From the NCBI GenBank assembly GCA_002422505.1, contig DIVX01000104.1, positions 35,414-63,012 of the forward strand: a DNA stretch of 27,599 nt, in the 5' to 3' direction. Shown piece by piece: positions 1-7,503 of the stretch. A model generated the notes under the pieces. That model saw only the letters and a program-made list of their open reading frames with translations. It had not been told where the DNA came from and did no database searches. The translations under genes were made by a program, and so were the position numbers. How positions within the stretch are numbered: position 1 is the first letter of the stretch; each line of letters starts with the position of its first letter. Source of the stretch: Desulfovibrio sp. UBA6121 (lineage in GTDB: Bacteria > Desulfobacterota > Desulfovibrionia > Desulfovibrionales > Desulfovibrionaceae).

Positions 1-15
1 GGGGGCAGCGCCCCC
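1..15 (-). terminator. GC hairpin downstream of the chemoreceptor gene (cut by window edge)
   Basis: GGGGGC-AGC-GCCCCC forms a perfect 6-bp stem with a 3-base loop, about 30 bases past the stop of the chemoreceptor gene. Any T-run would lie outside the window, so its role as an intrinsic terminator is inferred. Confidence 0.45.
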
Positions 16-46
16 TGATTCACGCCCGCATTGCGCGTTGTGCTTG

Positions 47-1813
47 TTACGAAGCCTTCAAGTCGCCGATGAGCTGGCGGAGTTCCGCAGCCATGCGCGC
101 CAGTTCGCCGATGGCGGCTACGGACTGGTTCATGCCTTCGGCCGTTTCGGAGGCCACGCGGTTCACTTCTTCAATGGCCGTGCTGATCTTCTCCGACACG
201 CCGGACTGTTCCTCGGCCGCACCGGCGATGCCTTGGACCTGCTCGGCGTTGCTTCTGGAGATGACGACGATTTCTTCAAGCGCCTGGGCGGACTCGTTGG
301 AGTGGCTGGTGGCATCGCCTATGGCCTGGGCCACGTTGTCCATGCTGCCTATGTTCTTGCGGCTGGACTCTTGAATGGCGCGGATGTTCTCGCCCACTTC
401 CTTTGTGGCGCCCATGGTCTTTTCGGCCAGCTTGCGCACTTCGTCGGCCACCACGGCAAAGCCTCTGCCCGCGTCGCCCGCTCTTGCGGCCTCAATGGCG
501 GCGTTCAGCGCCAGCAGGTTTGTCTGGTCGGCAATGTCGTTGATGACGTTGATGATCTGGCCGATGCCCTCGGCCTGCTTGCCCAGCACGGCCATGTCGT
601 CCTTCAGGATGACGGACTTGGCCTGCACGGCGGTGATGCTTTCCACCGCGTGGGCCACCACCTTGGCGCCCTCCATGGCCTTGGCGCGGGCGTTGTGGGA
701 GGAATCGGCCGCCTGGGAGGCGTTCTTAGCCACCTCAAGCACGGTGGCGTTCATCTCTTCCATGGCGGTGGCGGTTTCGGCCACGCGCTGGCTTTGCACC
801 TCCGTGCCCCGGCTGGACTGCTCCACCTGGGCGGAGAGCTCCTCGCTGGCGGAACTGATGACCTCGACGACCTTCTCTAGCTGATGCGCGGCCTGCATCA
901 TGCCCTCGGCCTTGGCGCGTTCGGCCCTGGCCTTGGCCTCATTGGCCTCGTCGGTGGCTATGCCCGCCAGACGCGCCTGCTCGGCGGCCTCGGCGGTCTT
1001 CTGCTCGGCCTCGGCGATCTTGGCCTTCATGGTCTTCACCATGTCCTGCATCACCAGGTACACGCCGCCGGGCTTTTGCTGGGCGCGGAACTGCACGTTC
1101 AGGTCGCCGCCGGCGATTGTGCTCGCCACTTCGCTCAAGTAGCCGGGGTCTTCGCCCAACTGGGCGGAGACGTTGGAGGTAAGCAGGAACCCGAGGCCGA
1201 TTGCGCCCAGGAAGGCCACGGCGACGATGATGTACAGGGCTTTTGTGGCTGCCGCCGCGGCCAGGTCGTCGGCGTTGGAAAGATGCTTGGCCTGGGCGAC
1301 TTTGTTATCCATGAGCTTGTCGATGCTGGCCTGGTAGGTCAGGGCGAGCTGCCGTCCCTCATTCTGGTTCACGGCGAGGGCTTCGGCGGTACGTCCTTCG
1401 GTGGCCAAGGCCAGCATTTTGTCGAGGGCGGCAATGTACAATTTGCGCTGCACCTTGAATTCTTCCATGAGCGCGCGTTCTTCAGCCGTGCTCAACGATT
1501 TCTCGAATTCATCCGCATCGGTTTTGATCGCCTCGCGAAGCTGCGTGATATTCTTCATGGCCTCGTCGGCCTCGGCCTTGTGTATTGCCCGTGAGGCCGT
1601 GATGGCGTTGATGCGCACACGCTGGAAATTCGTCGAAACCTTGGCGATTTGCCCAAGCGGCACGGTCACCTGCTTATAAAGCGCGGTTTCGTTGTCGTTG
1701 ATGGCGTTCAGCTCTTTGCTGCCATAAATGCCAACGACCAGGGTGAGCAGGGCCACGAGGAAGAAGCTGGAAAGAAGCTTTGTGCGGAGTTTGAGATTGC
1801 GTAAGCTGTCCAT
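47..1813 (-). CDS. Methyl-accepting chemotaxis protein (chemoreceptor)
   Basis: A 588-residue transmembrane chemoreceptor that should sense a ligand outside the membrane and control a CheA/CheW kinase complex. Visible parts are TM1 at about residues 12-31, a helical periplasmic sensor of the 4HB type (about 35-188), TM2 at about 191-213, a HAMP-like segment (about 214-266), and a long coiled coil. The highly conserved signalling tip, containing NLLALNAAIEAARAG, lies at about 432-446. No CheR-binding pentapeptide is seen at the C-terminus. The start is the ATG at 1813, preceded by AAGGAAACAGC. A longer reading that begins 25 codons upstream has no such site and an un-receptor-like N-terminus. 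It is the last gene of a group with cheW, a PilZ-like gene and an HD-GYP regulator. A cheW encoded next to it suggests a dedicated partner. The ligand is unknown. Confidence 0.95.
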   Translation of the reverse strand: MDSLRNLKLRTKLLSSFFLVALLTLVVGIYGSKELNAINDNETALYKQVTVPLGQIAKVSTNFQRVRINAITASRAIHKAEADEAMKNITQLREAIKTDADEFEKSLSTAEERALMEEFKVQRKLYIAALDKMLALATEGRTAEALAVNQNEGRQLALTYQASIDKLMDNKVAQAKHLSNADDLAAAAATKALYIIVAVAFLGAIGLGFLLTSNVSAQLGEDPGYLSEVASTIAGGDLNVQFRAQQKPGGVYLVMQDMVKTMKAKIAEAEQKTAEAAEQARLAGIATDEANEAKARAERAKAEGMMQAAHQLEKVVEVISSASEELSAQVEQSSRGTEVQSQRVAETATAMEEMNATVLEVAKNASQAADSSHNARAKAMEGAKVVAHAVESITAVQAKSVILKDDMAVLGKQAEGIGQIINVINDIADQTNLLALNAAIEAARAGDAGRGFAVVADEVRKLAEKTMGATKEVGENIRAIQESSRKNIGSMDNVAQAIGDATSHSNESAQALEEIVVISRSNAEQVQGIAGAAEEQSGVSEKISTAIEEVNRVASETAEGMNQSVAAIGELARMAAELRQLIGDLKAS

Positions 1814-1926
1814 GCTGTTTCCTTCTTTGTCTCTAGGGTTGGGGGGCGAAATCCGGTACGACCTTGCTGCTTGAGTGCTTGCGTCCATTTTGCGCCACGG
1901 GCCGTGCCGGGCGCGGTCTTGCGCTT

Positions 1927-2439
1927 TTAATGCACAGCTGGCGCGGCCAGGGTTTCGTGGCCAGAAAGGGCGTCCAGCTCTTCCACCGTAAGCACCTGGC
2001 CGGAATCCAGCAGGATGAGCAGGCGGTCATCCAGCCTGCCCACGCCCCGGATGTATTTGGAGTCCACGCCGGAAACCACGGCGGGCGGAGCATCGACCAT
2101 GGAGGCGGGCAGGCGCAGCACCTCGGACACGGAGTCCACCAGGCAGCCCACCACCCCGGAATCCAGGGCGAAAACCACAATGCGCGTCTGCTGGTCCGGC
2201 TCCTTGGAGAGCAGCCCGAAGCGTTTGCGCATGTCGATGATGGGAATGACCTTGCCGCGCAGGTTCAAAATGCCCTCCACAAAAGCGGGAGCGCTGGGCA
2301 CCTTGGTAATGCCCGTATGGCGGATGATCTCTTGCACGGAGAGGATGTCCACTCCGTATTCTTCCTCCGCCACTTTGAAGGTAACGAGTTGCAGCAGACT
2401 GCTTGTTCCGCTGTTTTCGTGCGTCGTCTCGGCATTCAT
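1927..2439 (-). CDS. cheW: CheW chemotaxis coupling protein
   Basis: A 170-residue cytoplasmic scaffold protein that links chemoreceptors to the CheA kinase. The whole length is a CheW domain. The family hallmark NLRGKVIPIIDMRKRFG is at about residues 59-75, and the N-terminal strand LQLVTFKVAEEEYGVDI starts at about 16. No response-regulator domain is attached, so it is CheW and not CheV. The start is the ATG at 2439 with AGGAGACAGC in front. This ATG overlaps the stop of the PilZ-like gene upstream (ATGA), which points to translational coupling. The chemoreceptor gene follows after 113 bases. No cheA lies in the window, so the kinase must come from elsewhere. Confidence 0.95.
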   Translation of the reverse strand: MNAETTHENSGTSSLLQLVTFKVAEEEYGVDILSVQEIIRHTGITKVPSAPAFVEGILNLRGKVIPIIDMRKRFGLLSKEPDQQTRIVVFALDSGVVGCLVDSVSEVLRLPASMVDAPPAVVSGVDSKYIRGVGRLDDRLLILLDSGQVLTVEELDALSGHETLAAPAVH

Positions 2440-2783
2440 GCTGTCTCCTTGCTGAGGGCGTGTTGCAGGGCCGAAATGCTGTGGCTGGCCCTGATGGTGA
2501 AGACGAGTCCGGCCTCTTGGCCGTGCAGCCACTCCACAATGCAGTGCGCCTGGGCCAAGGGCGCGCCGTTAATGACCAGGGGACACTGCAGGGTGCAGCG
2601 CTGGCCCAGGCGCAGCAGTTCGCTGGCAGCGCATTCCAGCCGCAGCCGGGCGTCGCGCGTGCCTATGGAGATGAGCTCCGCCTTGTGCTCCGGTCCGTGC
2701 TCCGACGAGCCCAGCAGCCTGCAAGGTTGCCTGTGGCCATAGGCCAGGGGGCGAATGGCTGGCCGCTTGGCTGCACGGGTCAT
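2436..2783 (-). CDS. Small PilZ-like protein
   Basis: A 115-residue soluble protein that looks like a divergent PilZ domain, the c-di-GMP receptor fold. An RxxxR motif (RQPCR) is at residues 18-22. The strand pattern ELISIGTRDARLRLE at about 36-50 sits where PilZ proteins carry (D/N)xSxxG, but the acidic or Asn residue is replaced by Leu and the Gly is shifted. The end VEWLHGQEAGLVF resembles the closing PilZ strands. Ligand binding is therefore uncertain. The start overlaps the HD-GYP gene by ATGA and its end overlaps cheW in the same way, so it is certainly translated with them. The context, a c-di-GMP hydrolase before it and CheW plus a receptor after it, supports a role in c-di-GMP signalling. 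That role is inferred. Confidence 0.7.
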   Translation of the reverse strand: MTRAAKRPAIRPLAYGHRQPCRLLGSSEHGPEHKAELISIGTRDARLRLECAASELLRLGQRCTLQCPLVINGAPLAQAHCIVEWLHGQEAGLVFTIRASHSISALQHALSKETA

Positions 2784-3862
2784 GAGGCCCCCTTTTGCAC
2801 GATTGCGGCGGGGTTCCGGTCGGCGCTGCGGCGGGCCAGCGCACAGGTCAGGGCGTTCACGCAGACTGGGCAGAAATGCCTTCCGGCCTGCTCGGCCATG
2901 TGCGCCGCAGCCTCTGCCGGGCTTAGCGCCCGGCGGTAGGGCCGGTCCGAGGCCAGGGCCTCGTAAACGTCGGCCACAGCCAGGATGCGCGCCTCAAGCA
3001 GAATGTCGGCGCCGAAGATTCTCTGGGGATAGCCGGTGCCGTCGAAGCGTTCATGGTGTTGCAGCACCGCCTGGAGCACGGGGCCGTGAAAGGGAATGTC
3101 CTTGAGGATGCGCTCTGCGCAGACCACATGGCTGCGCACCTGCTCGAACTCTTCGAGGGTGAGGGGGCCGGGCTTGTTCAGCACCTCGCGGGGCACGCCG
3201 ATTTTGCCGATGTCGTGCAGCAATCCGGCAATGAGCAGGGTGTCCTGGGCCTCGGCGTCCAGGCCCATAACCCGGCCCATGTCCACCGCGATGGCGGCCA
3301 CGCGCTCGTTGTGTCCGGCTGTGGCGGGGTCTTTTTCCGCCAGGGCGCGCAGCAGGCTGCCTATGCCCATTTTGAGCAGGTCGGAAAGCTTGGCGGTGGT
3401 CTTTTGGGGCCTGCCCGTCCAGTGCGCCAGTTGCAGCTCAAGAGCCTTGTTTTTCTCAGTCAGGCTTTGCAGGTGGGCCTTGTTTTGGCGACGCTCGCCC
3501 GCCTTTGCCAGCAGGCGCTCCACTGTGGCGGCCAGCAGATTCATGTCGGTCAGGGGCTTTGTAAGATAGTCCCACGCGCCCAGGCGCAGGCTCTTGACGG
3601 CCTCATCCACCGTGCCCGTGCCGGAGATGATGACCACAGGGGTATCCGGGGCTTCCTCCGCCAGGTGGGCCACCACAAGAAAGCCGTCGCCCCCGGGCAT
3701 GCGCAGGTCGGTAAGCACCAGGTCTGGCTTGTGTTCGCGGAATATGGCTATGCCATCTGCGCCGCTGGCCGCTTCCAACACCTCGTGGCCCAGGTCGCAC
3801 AGCCAGTCTCCGGTGGCTAGCCGGATGAAGGGTTCGTCGTCGATGCAGAGTATCTTGGCCAT
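2780..3862 (-). CDS. Response regulator with HD-GYP c-di-GMP phosphodiesterase output
   Basis: A 360-residue two-domain protein. The receiver (about 1-120) has the acidic pair DD at 8-9, the phospho-acceptor Asp52 in LTDLRMPG, Ser80 and Lys102. A short helical linker leads to an HD-GYP domain (about 170-340) with HDIGK at 216-220, HHERFDGTGYP at 269-279 and DVYEALASDRPYR at about 298-310. All metal and signature residues are present, so an active phosphodiesterase that breaks down c-di-GMP when phosphorylated is expected for this family. The usual FDP near the C-terminus reads FCP here. The start is the ATG at 3862, preceded by AAGGAG about 10 bases upstream. It is first in the operon with the PilZ-like gene, cheW and the chemoreceptor. 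No cognate histidine kinase is adjacent. Confidence 0.95.
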   Translation of the reverse strand: MAKILCIDDEPFIRLATGDWLCDLGHEVLEAASGADGIAIFREHKPDLVLTDLRMPGGDGFLVVAHLAEEAPDTPVVIISGTGTVDEAVKSLRLGAWDYLTKPLTDMNLLAATVERLLAKAGERRQNKAHLQSLTEKNKALELQLAHWTGRPQKTTAKLSDLLKMGIGSLLRALAEKDPATAGHNERVAAIAVDMGRVMGLDAEAQDTLLIAGLLHDIGKIGVPREVLNKPGPLTLEEFEQVRSHVVCAERILKDIPFHGPVLQAVLQHHERFDGTGYPQRIFGADILLEARILAVADVYEALASDRPYRRALSPAEAAAHMAEQAGRHFCPVCVNALTCALARRSADRNPAAIVQKGAS

Positions 3863-3895
3863 GCGCGGGGCTCCTTCAGCTGTCAGCCCGCACTA

Positions 3896-3911
3896 ATCAA
3901 GATGCATACCA
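3896..3911 (-). promoter_or_regulatory. Candidate sigma-54 promoter for the HD-GYP/chemotaxis operon
   Basis: On the minus strand the bases read TGGTATGCATCTTGAT, against the consensus TGGCACGNNNNTTGCW. The spacing is exact. The mismatches are two C-to-T changes in the -24 box and C-to-A in the -12 GC. Transcription would start about 22 bases before the ATG at 3862. An AT-rich stretch (about 3912-3955), suited to a bent upstream region, lies behind it, and a sigma-54 activator gene is next door. The changed -12 GC keeps confidence low. Confidence 0.3.
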
Positions 3912-3964
3912 AAGTGACTATTTTTATTATTTTTATGTAATTACAGTATGTTGTGAGAGAACAT

Positions 3965-4014
3965 GCGCGGCGGCTCAGGCAGTCCGCTTCGGACAGCTTG
4001 ATCGCCTGCGGCGC
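3965..4014. other. GC-rich interrupted hairpin in an AT-rich gap
   Basis: The outer arms GCGCGGC and GCGGCGC and the inner arms AGGC/GCCT enclose a perfect GTCCG-CTT-CGGAC hairpin (3982-3994). The outer stem carries one mismatch and a 5-base bulge. It is an island of GC in otherwise AT-rich DNA between two minus-strand genes. No T-run follows on either strand, so it could be a weak terminator of the sigma-54 regulator gene or another RNA structure. Confidence 0.35.
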
Positions 4015-4151
4015 TGTAGGCAAAAATATTGTGTAAATTGAGGGTGCTTAGCGAATGTAAACAAAACCTGATGAACTACGGAAAAGTTGATGTGACTGAA
4101 CGGGCAGGAGAATGTGTGGACGGGCTTTGCGGAAAGGGCGTGGGGCGCGGA

Positions 4152-5543
4152 CTATTGGCGCTTCAGGCGTTCGCTTAAGGCTTGCGGGCTGATGCCGAGC
4201 ATGGCTGCTGCGAGTTTTTGGACGCCGCCCGCGCGGCGCAGGGCCTCGGCCACCAGGGCGTTCGTGGCGGCGCGGATGCTGGGCAACACGGGCCACGCGG
4301 TGAAGAGCTCCTGCGGCTGGGGCTCCGCCGCCTGGGTCGCCAGGCCGCGCAGGGCCGGAATGGCCGCAACCTCCAGAAGGCCCGCGCCGCAGCGGCCCAG
4401 GGCGTCGTGGGCCATGGCCTTCAACTCGCGCACGTTGCCGGGAAAGGGGTAGGCCCGCAACTGGCTGATGAGTCCAGGAGAGCATTCCGGGGCCGTGCGG
4501 CCCAGACCTTGGCTGATGTGGAACAGGAAGTGGCGCAGCAGCAGGGCTATGTCTTCTGGCCGTTCGCGCAAGGGCGGCAGGGCCACGGCGTGGGTGCAAA
4601 GGCGAAAGAAAAAGTCGGTGCGGAAGGCGTTGTCCTTGCGCAGTGCGTCCAAGGGCCTGTTGGTGGCGGCCAGGATGCTTGCGCGCAAGGGCCGGGGACT
4701 GTCCGAGCCGAGGGGGTGGTATTCGCGCTCCTGCAGCACGCGCAGCAGGCGTAGCTGAGCCTGCTGGCCCAGGTCGCCCACCTCGTCCAGAAACAGGGTG
4801 CCGTCTGCGGCTTTTTCCATCATGCCTTCGCGGGGGCGCTCCGCCCCGGTGAAGGCCCCGCGCACGTGCCCAAAGAGCGTGTCGGAAAAGGCGTGGTCGT
4901 CTAGCCCGGCCACGTTCACGGCCACAAAAGGGCCTGGCCTGCGGCTGCTTTTGTGCAGGGCGCGGGCCAGCAGCTCTTTGCCCACCCCGGTTTCCCCGGT
5001 TATGAGCACCGGCTCCCGGCTTTGGGCCACGGCCTCGCAGTAGCGGAAAATGTCGCGCATGCGCGGGTTCATGGTCAACAGCTCGGCGAAGTCCTCCGGC
5101 GCCTGGAGGTCCTGGGCCAAAAAGGAGCGCGAGAGCATGGCGTTGCCGCGCTTGAGCGCGCGGCGCTCCAGGGCCCGGTCCACGGCATGGTCCAGAATGG
5201 TCAGGTCGGCGATGGGCTTTTGCAGATAGTCGAAGGCTCCGGCGCGCAGGGTGCGGATCACGTCGTCCATCTCCCCCTGGCCGGACATGATGATTACCGG
5301 GGTTTCCACATCTTCTTTGCGGATTGCCGCGAGCACGGCGTGGCCGTCCATGGGGCTCATGCGCAGGTCAAGCGTCACCAGGGCCGGCTTGTGCAGGCGG
5401 AAAAGCCCCAGGCCCGTGGGGCCGTCCTGGGCCTCCAACACGCAAAACCCCCTGTCGCGCAGGTGGTCGCCCAGGGTGAGGCAGAGCATGGGCTCATCCT
5501 CTATTATAAGCAACGGATCCTGGCAGATGTGGCTCACGGTCAA
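4152..5543 (-). CDS. Sigma-54-dependent response regulator (NtrC family)
   Basis: A 463-residue transcription activator. The receiver (about 10-130) has the acidic pair E15/D16, the phospho-acceptor Asp59 in TLDLRMS, and Lys109 in LQKP. The AAA+ domain (about 150-385) has Walker A GETGVGK at 183-189, an intact GAFTGA loop at 229-234 that contacts sigma-54, and Walker B GTLFLDE at 248-254. A FIS-type helix-turn-helix occupies about 427-460. All parts needed to open sigma-54 promoters are present. The start is chosen as the TTG at 5543. It overlaps the upstream stop (TTGA) and sits 5 bases after AAGGAAAAAG's GGA. A GTG two codons later is possible but more loosely spaced. A reading that begins at 5660 would overlap the receiver gene by about 120 bases. 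Its targets are unknown. Confidence 0.93.
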   Translation of the reverse strand: MTVSHICQDPLLIIEDEPMLCLTLGDHLRDRGFCVLEAQDGPTGLGLFRLHKPALVTLDLRMSPMDGHAVLAAIRKEDVETPVIIMSGQGEMDDVIRTLRAGAFDYLQKPIADLTILDHAVDRALERRALKRGNAMLSRSFLAQDLQAPEDFAELLTMNPRMRDIFRYCEAVAQSREPVLITGETGVGKELLARALHKSSRRPGPFVAVNVAGLDDHAFSDTLFGHVRGAFTGAERPREGMMEKAADGTLFLDEVGDLGQQAQLRLLRVLQEREYHPLGSDSPRPLRASILAATNRPLDALRKDNAFRTDFFFRLCTHAVALPPLRERPEDIALLLRHFLFHISQGLGRTAPECSPGLISQLRAYPFPGNVRELKAMAHDALGRCGAGLLEVAAIPALRGLATQAAEPQPQELFTAWPVLPSIRAATNALVAEALRRAGGVQKLAAAMLGISPQALSERLKRQ

Positions 5544-5917
5544 CTTTTTCCTTGCAGCCGCTTCAGAACCTCTTGGAAGCGGTTCATGTCTGTTACAGGC
5601 TTGATGAACACGGCCTCCACATCGCCATACTTTTGTTGCATGCCACCTTCTGCAAGGCACTCCTGGGAGCCTGTATGAATGATGTAATGGAGTTGCGGCT
5701 GTACAAGGCGGGCATTTCCGATGAATACAAAGCCGTCGGATCCTGGCAGACGAACGTCTACAATGGCGAGGGTGAACCGATGCTCATGCAGTGCGCGCAA
5801 AGCCTCTGCCGTGCGGTTGGCAGTCGTAACCAGGCAGCCTATATCGATAAAATAGTCTGCCAGCGTCTCGCGTATGCGTGGCTCATCGTCGAGTATCAAA
5901 ATGCTGCTTTGGACCAT
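5540..5917 (-). CDS. Single-domain response regulator (receiver only)
   Basis: A 125-residue protein made of one receiver domain and nothing else. The acidic pair DD is at 10-11, the phospho-acceptor Asp54 is in AIVDVRLPG, a Thr is in HTGSQ, and the conserved Lys is in FIKP near residue 107. It can accept a phosphoryl group but has no DNA-binding or enzymatic output, so it would act by protein contact or as a phosphate relay or sink. It is the first gene of a two-gene unit with the sigma-54 regulator, joined by a TTGA overlap. The ATG at 5917 is used here. A TTG directly before it (5920) is equally well placed relative to the GAGGGGGG run at 5929-5938. No histidine kinase is next to it. Confidence 0.88.
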   Translation of the reverse strand: MVQSSILILDDEPRIRETLADYFIDIGCLVTTANRTAEALRALHEHRFTLAIVDVRLPGSDGFVFIGNARLVQPQLHYIIHTGSQECLAEGGMQQKYGDVEAVFIKPVTDMNRFQEVLKRLQGKS

Positions 5918-5943
5918 CAACGCCAGATCCCCCCCCTCAAGGT

Positions 5944-5971
5944 CCTATACCGCCACGGATACAGATGTCAA
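5944..5971 (-). promoter_or_regulatory. Candidate sigma-70 promoter for the receiver/sigma-54 regulator pair
   Basis: On the minus strand a perfect TTGACA (5966-5971) is followed after 16 bases by TATAGG (5944-5949, 4 of 6 matches to TATAAT). Transcription would begin near 5937, which leaves a leader of about 20 bases that starts at the G-rich ribosome site. Confidence 0.5.
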
Positions 5972-6175
5972 AGAAAGGCGACTTGTTGTAAAGGGGATAA
6001 TGTTGCAGTCTACAGCCGGGTTTGGCCATTGCGTGTGCTGGCCCGAACAGGGCGGGCGCCGCATTGCTCTTGCCCGCGCAGACGCGTTATGGCATATGGA
6101 CGATGCTGAATCATCGCAGGTCGCTAACCCGCTTGTGCGTGGAGAGCCCGATATAAAACTTCAGGAGAACCACCC

Positions 6176-7375
6176 ATGACGAAGCGCCTCAGCTCTGCCC
6201 ACACATTTCGCCCCGTGTTGCTTCTTGCGCTTGTTCTTCTTGCGGCCCTTGCCGCAGTGGGTTGCGGCAAAGGAGACGACAGCGGCCAGGATTCCAAGCC
6301 CGTGCCGGTGATTACGACGGTTTTGGAGGCCAAGGCCGTGCCCCTGGTGGGCGAGTTCACGGGCCGCACCGACTCCGAGTCCACGGTGGAGCTCCAGGCG
6401 CGCATCAGCGGCTTCCTCAAAAAAATCAATTTTGTCGAGGGCTCGCTGGTCAAGGCCGGAGACCTGCTGTTCATCATCGACCCCGTGGAGCAGCAGAACA
6501 CCCTGGCCCGCACCAGCGCGGACGTGGCTCGGGACAAGGCGCAGCTTGACTATGCCCGCAAGGAGCGCGCCCGGTTCGAAACCCTGGTGAAGCAGGGCGC
6601 AGTGAGCCAGCAGGAATACGACGCCAAGCTCACCAATGAACGCCAGCTTGCGGCCAGCGTTTCGGCTGCGGCGGCCACCGCCAACGAGGCCCGCACCAAC
6701 CTGGGCTACACCAAGGTCGTGGCGCCCCAGGCCGGGCGCATTGGCAAAAGCAACTTCAAGGTGGGCGATCTGGTGGGGCCGGGCCAGAACAGCGTGCTCG
6801 CCACCATCTCCTCCACCGAGCGGTTCACCGTCACCTTCAACATCAGCGAGCGCGACTACCTGGTGAGCGCCAAGGAGGCCGCCGAGGCCAAGGCCAAGGG
6901 CTTGCCGCCCAGGCTCTTTGTCGCCTCCGTTGTGCTGGCCGATGGCGACGTGTACCCCCACGACGGCTACCTCGACATGGCCGACCGGGCCATTGACCCC
7001 ACCACCGGCACCCTGCCCGTGCGCGCCGTGTTCCCCAACCCCGACGGATTGATCAAGCCCGGCCTGTTCGCCAAGGTGCGCGTGAACCTGGGCACGGTGG
7101 ATAACGCCACCCTGGTGCCGGAGCAGGCCGTTTCCGATGTGCAGGGCGAGAAGTTCGTGTTCGCCGTGACCAAGGACGGCAAGGCCGAGAGCCGCCCCGT
7201 GACCCTTGGTTCCCGCGTGGATACCGCCTACATAGTGCAGAAGGGGCTGGCCCCCGGCGATACCGTGATTGTGGACGGCTGGCAGAAGGTGCGCACCGGC
7301 ACCCCGGTGGCGGCTGCCCCCGCAGCGCCCGCCGCCCAGGCGCCAACGGCGGCCACGGCGAACGCCACCAAGTAG
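6176..7375 (+). CDS. RND efflux periplasmic adaptor lipoprotein (AcrA/MexA type)
   Basis: A 399-residue membrane fusion protein that bridges an RND pump to an outer-membrane channel. The N-terminus is a lipoprotein signal with a run of Leu/Ala and the lipobox AVGC, giving lipidated Cys30. Next come a first lipoyl half (about 65-100), a helical hairpin with ARTSADVARDKAQLDYARKE at about 110-130, the second lipoyl half around APQAGRIGKSNFKVGDLV, and the beta-barrel and membrane-proximal parts. A Pro/Ala-rich tail ends the protein. The start has CAGGAG 8 bases upstream. The pump gene follows after 128 bases. The substrate cannot be read from the sequence. Confidence 0.95.
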   Translation: MTKRLSSAHTFRPVLLLALVLLAALAAVGCGKGDDSGQDSKPVPVITTVLEAKAVPLVGEFTGRTDSESTVELQARISGFLKKINFVEGSLVKAGDLLFIIDPVEQQNTLARTSADVARDKAQLDYARKERARFETLVKQGAVSQQEYDAKLTNERQLAASVSAAAATANEARTNLGYTKVVAPQAGRIGKSNFKVGDLVGPGQNSVLATISSTERFTVTFNISERDYLVSAKEAAEAKAKGLPPRLFVASVVLADGDVYPHDGYLDMADRAIDPTTGTLPVRAVFPNPDGLIKPGLFAKVRVNLGTVDNATLVPEQAVSDVQGEKFVFAVTKDGKAESRPVTLGSRVDTAYIVQKGLAPGDTVIVDGWQKVRTGTPVAAAPAAPAAQAPTAATANATK

Positions 7376-7503
7376 CGCCGGTCTGATCCGCGCCAGGGCC
7401 GGGCGGGCGCGCTTCGCCCGTTGCTGGCGGCATTTTCAAGCGTTGCGCCTTCAGGCTGTAGCACGTCTCTCGCGTCAGGCACGTCAGCATCAGGGAGCCC
7501 ACG

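Noticed and set aside
1894..1909. Sigma-54-like element before the chemoreceptor gene
   Set aside because: The -24 box GGCACG is good but the -12 box reads GTGG. It also forms part of a GC-rich palindrome, so chance is likely.
6060..6075. Sigma-54-like element in the divergent region between the regulators and the RND genes
   Set aside because: It has several mismatches in both boxes and is 130 bases or more from the nearest start codon.
6152..6157. TATAAA as a -10 box for the RND adaptor gene
   Set aside because: No matching -35 box at usable spacing, and transcription would begin inside the ribosome site.
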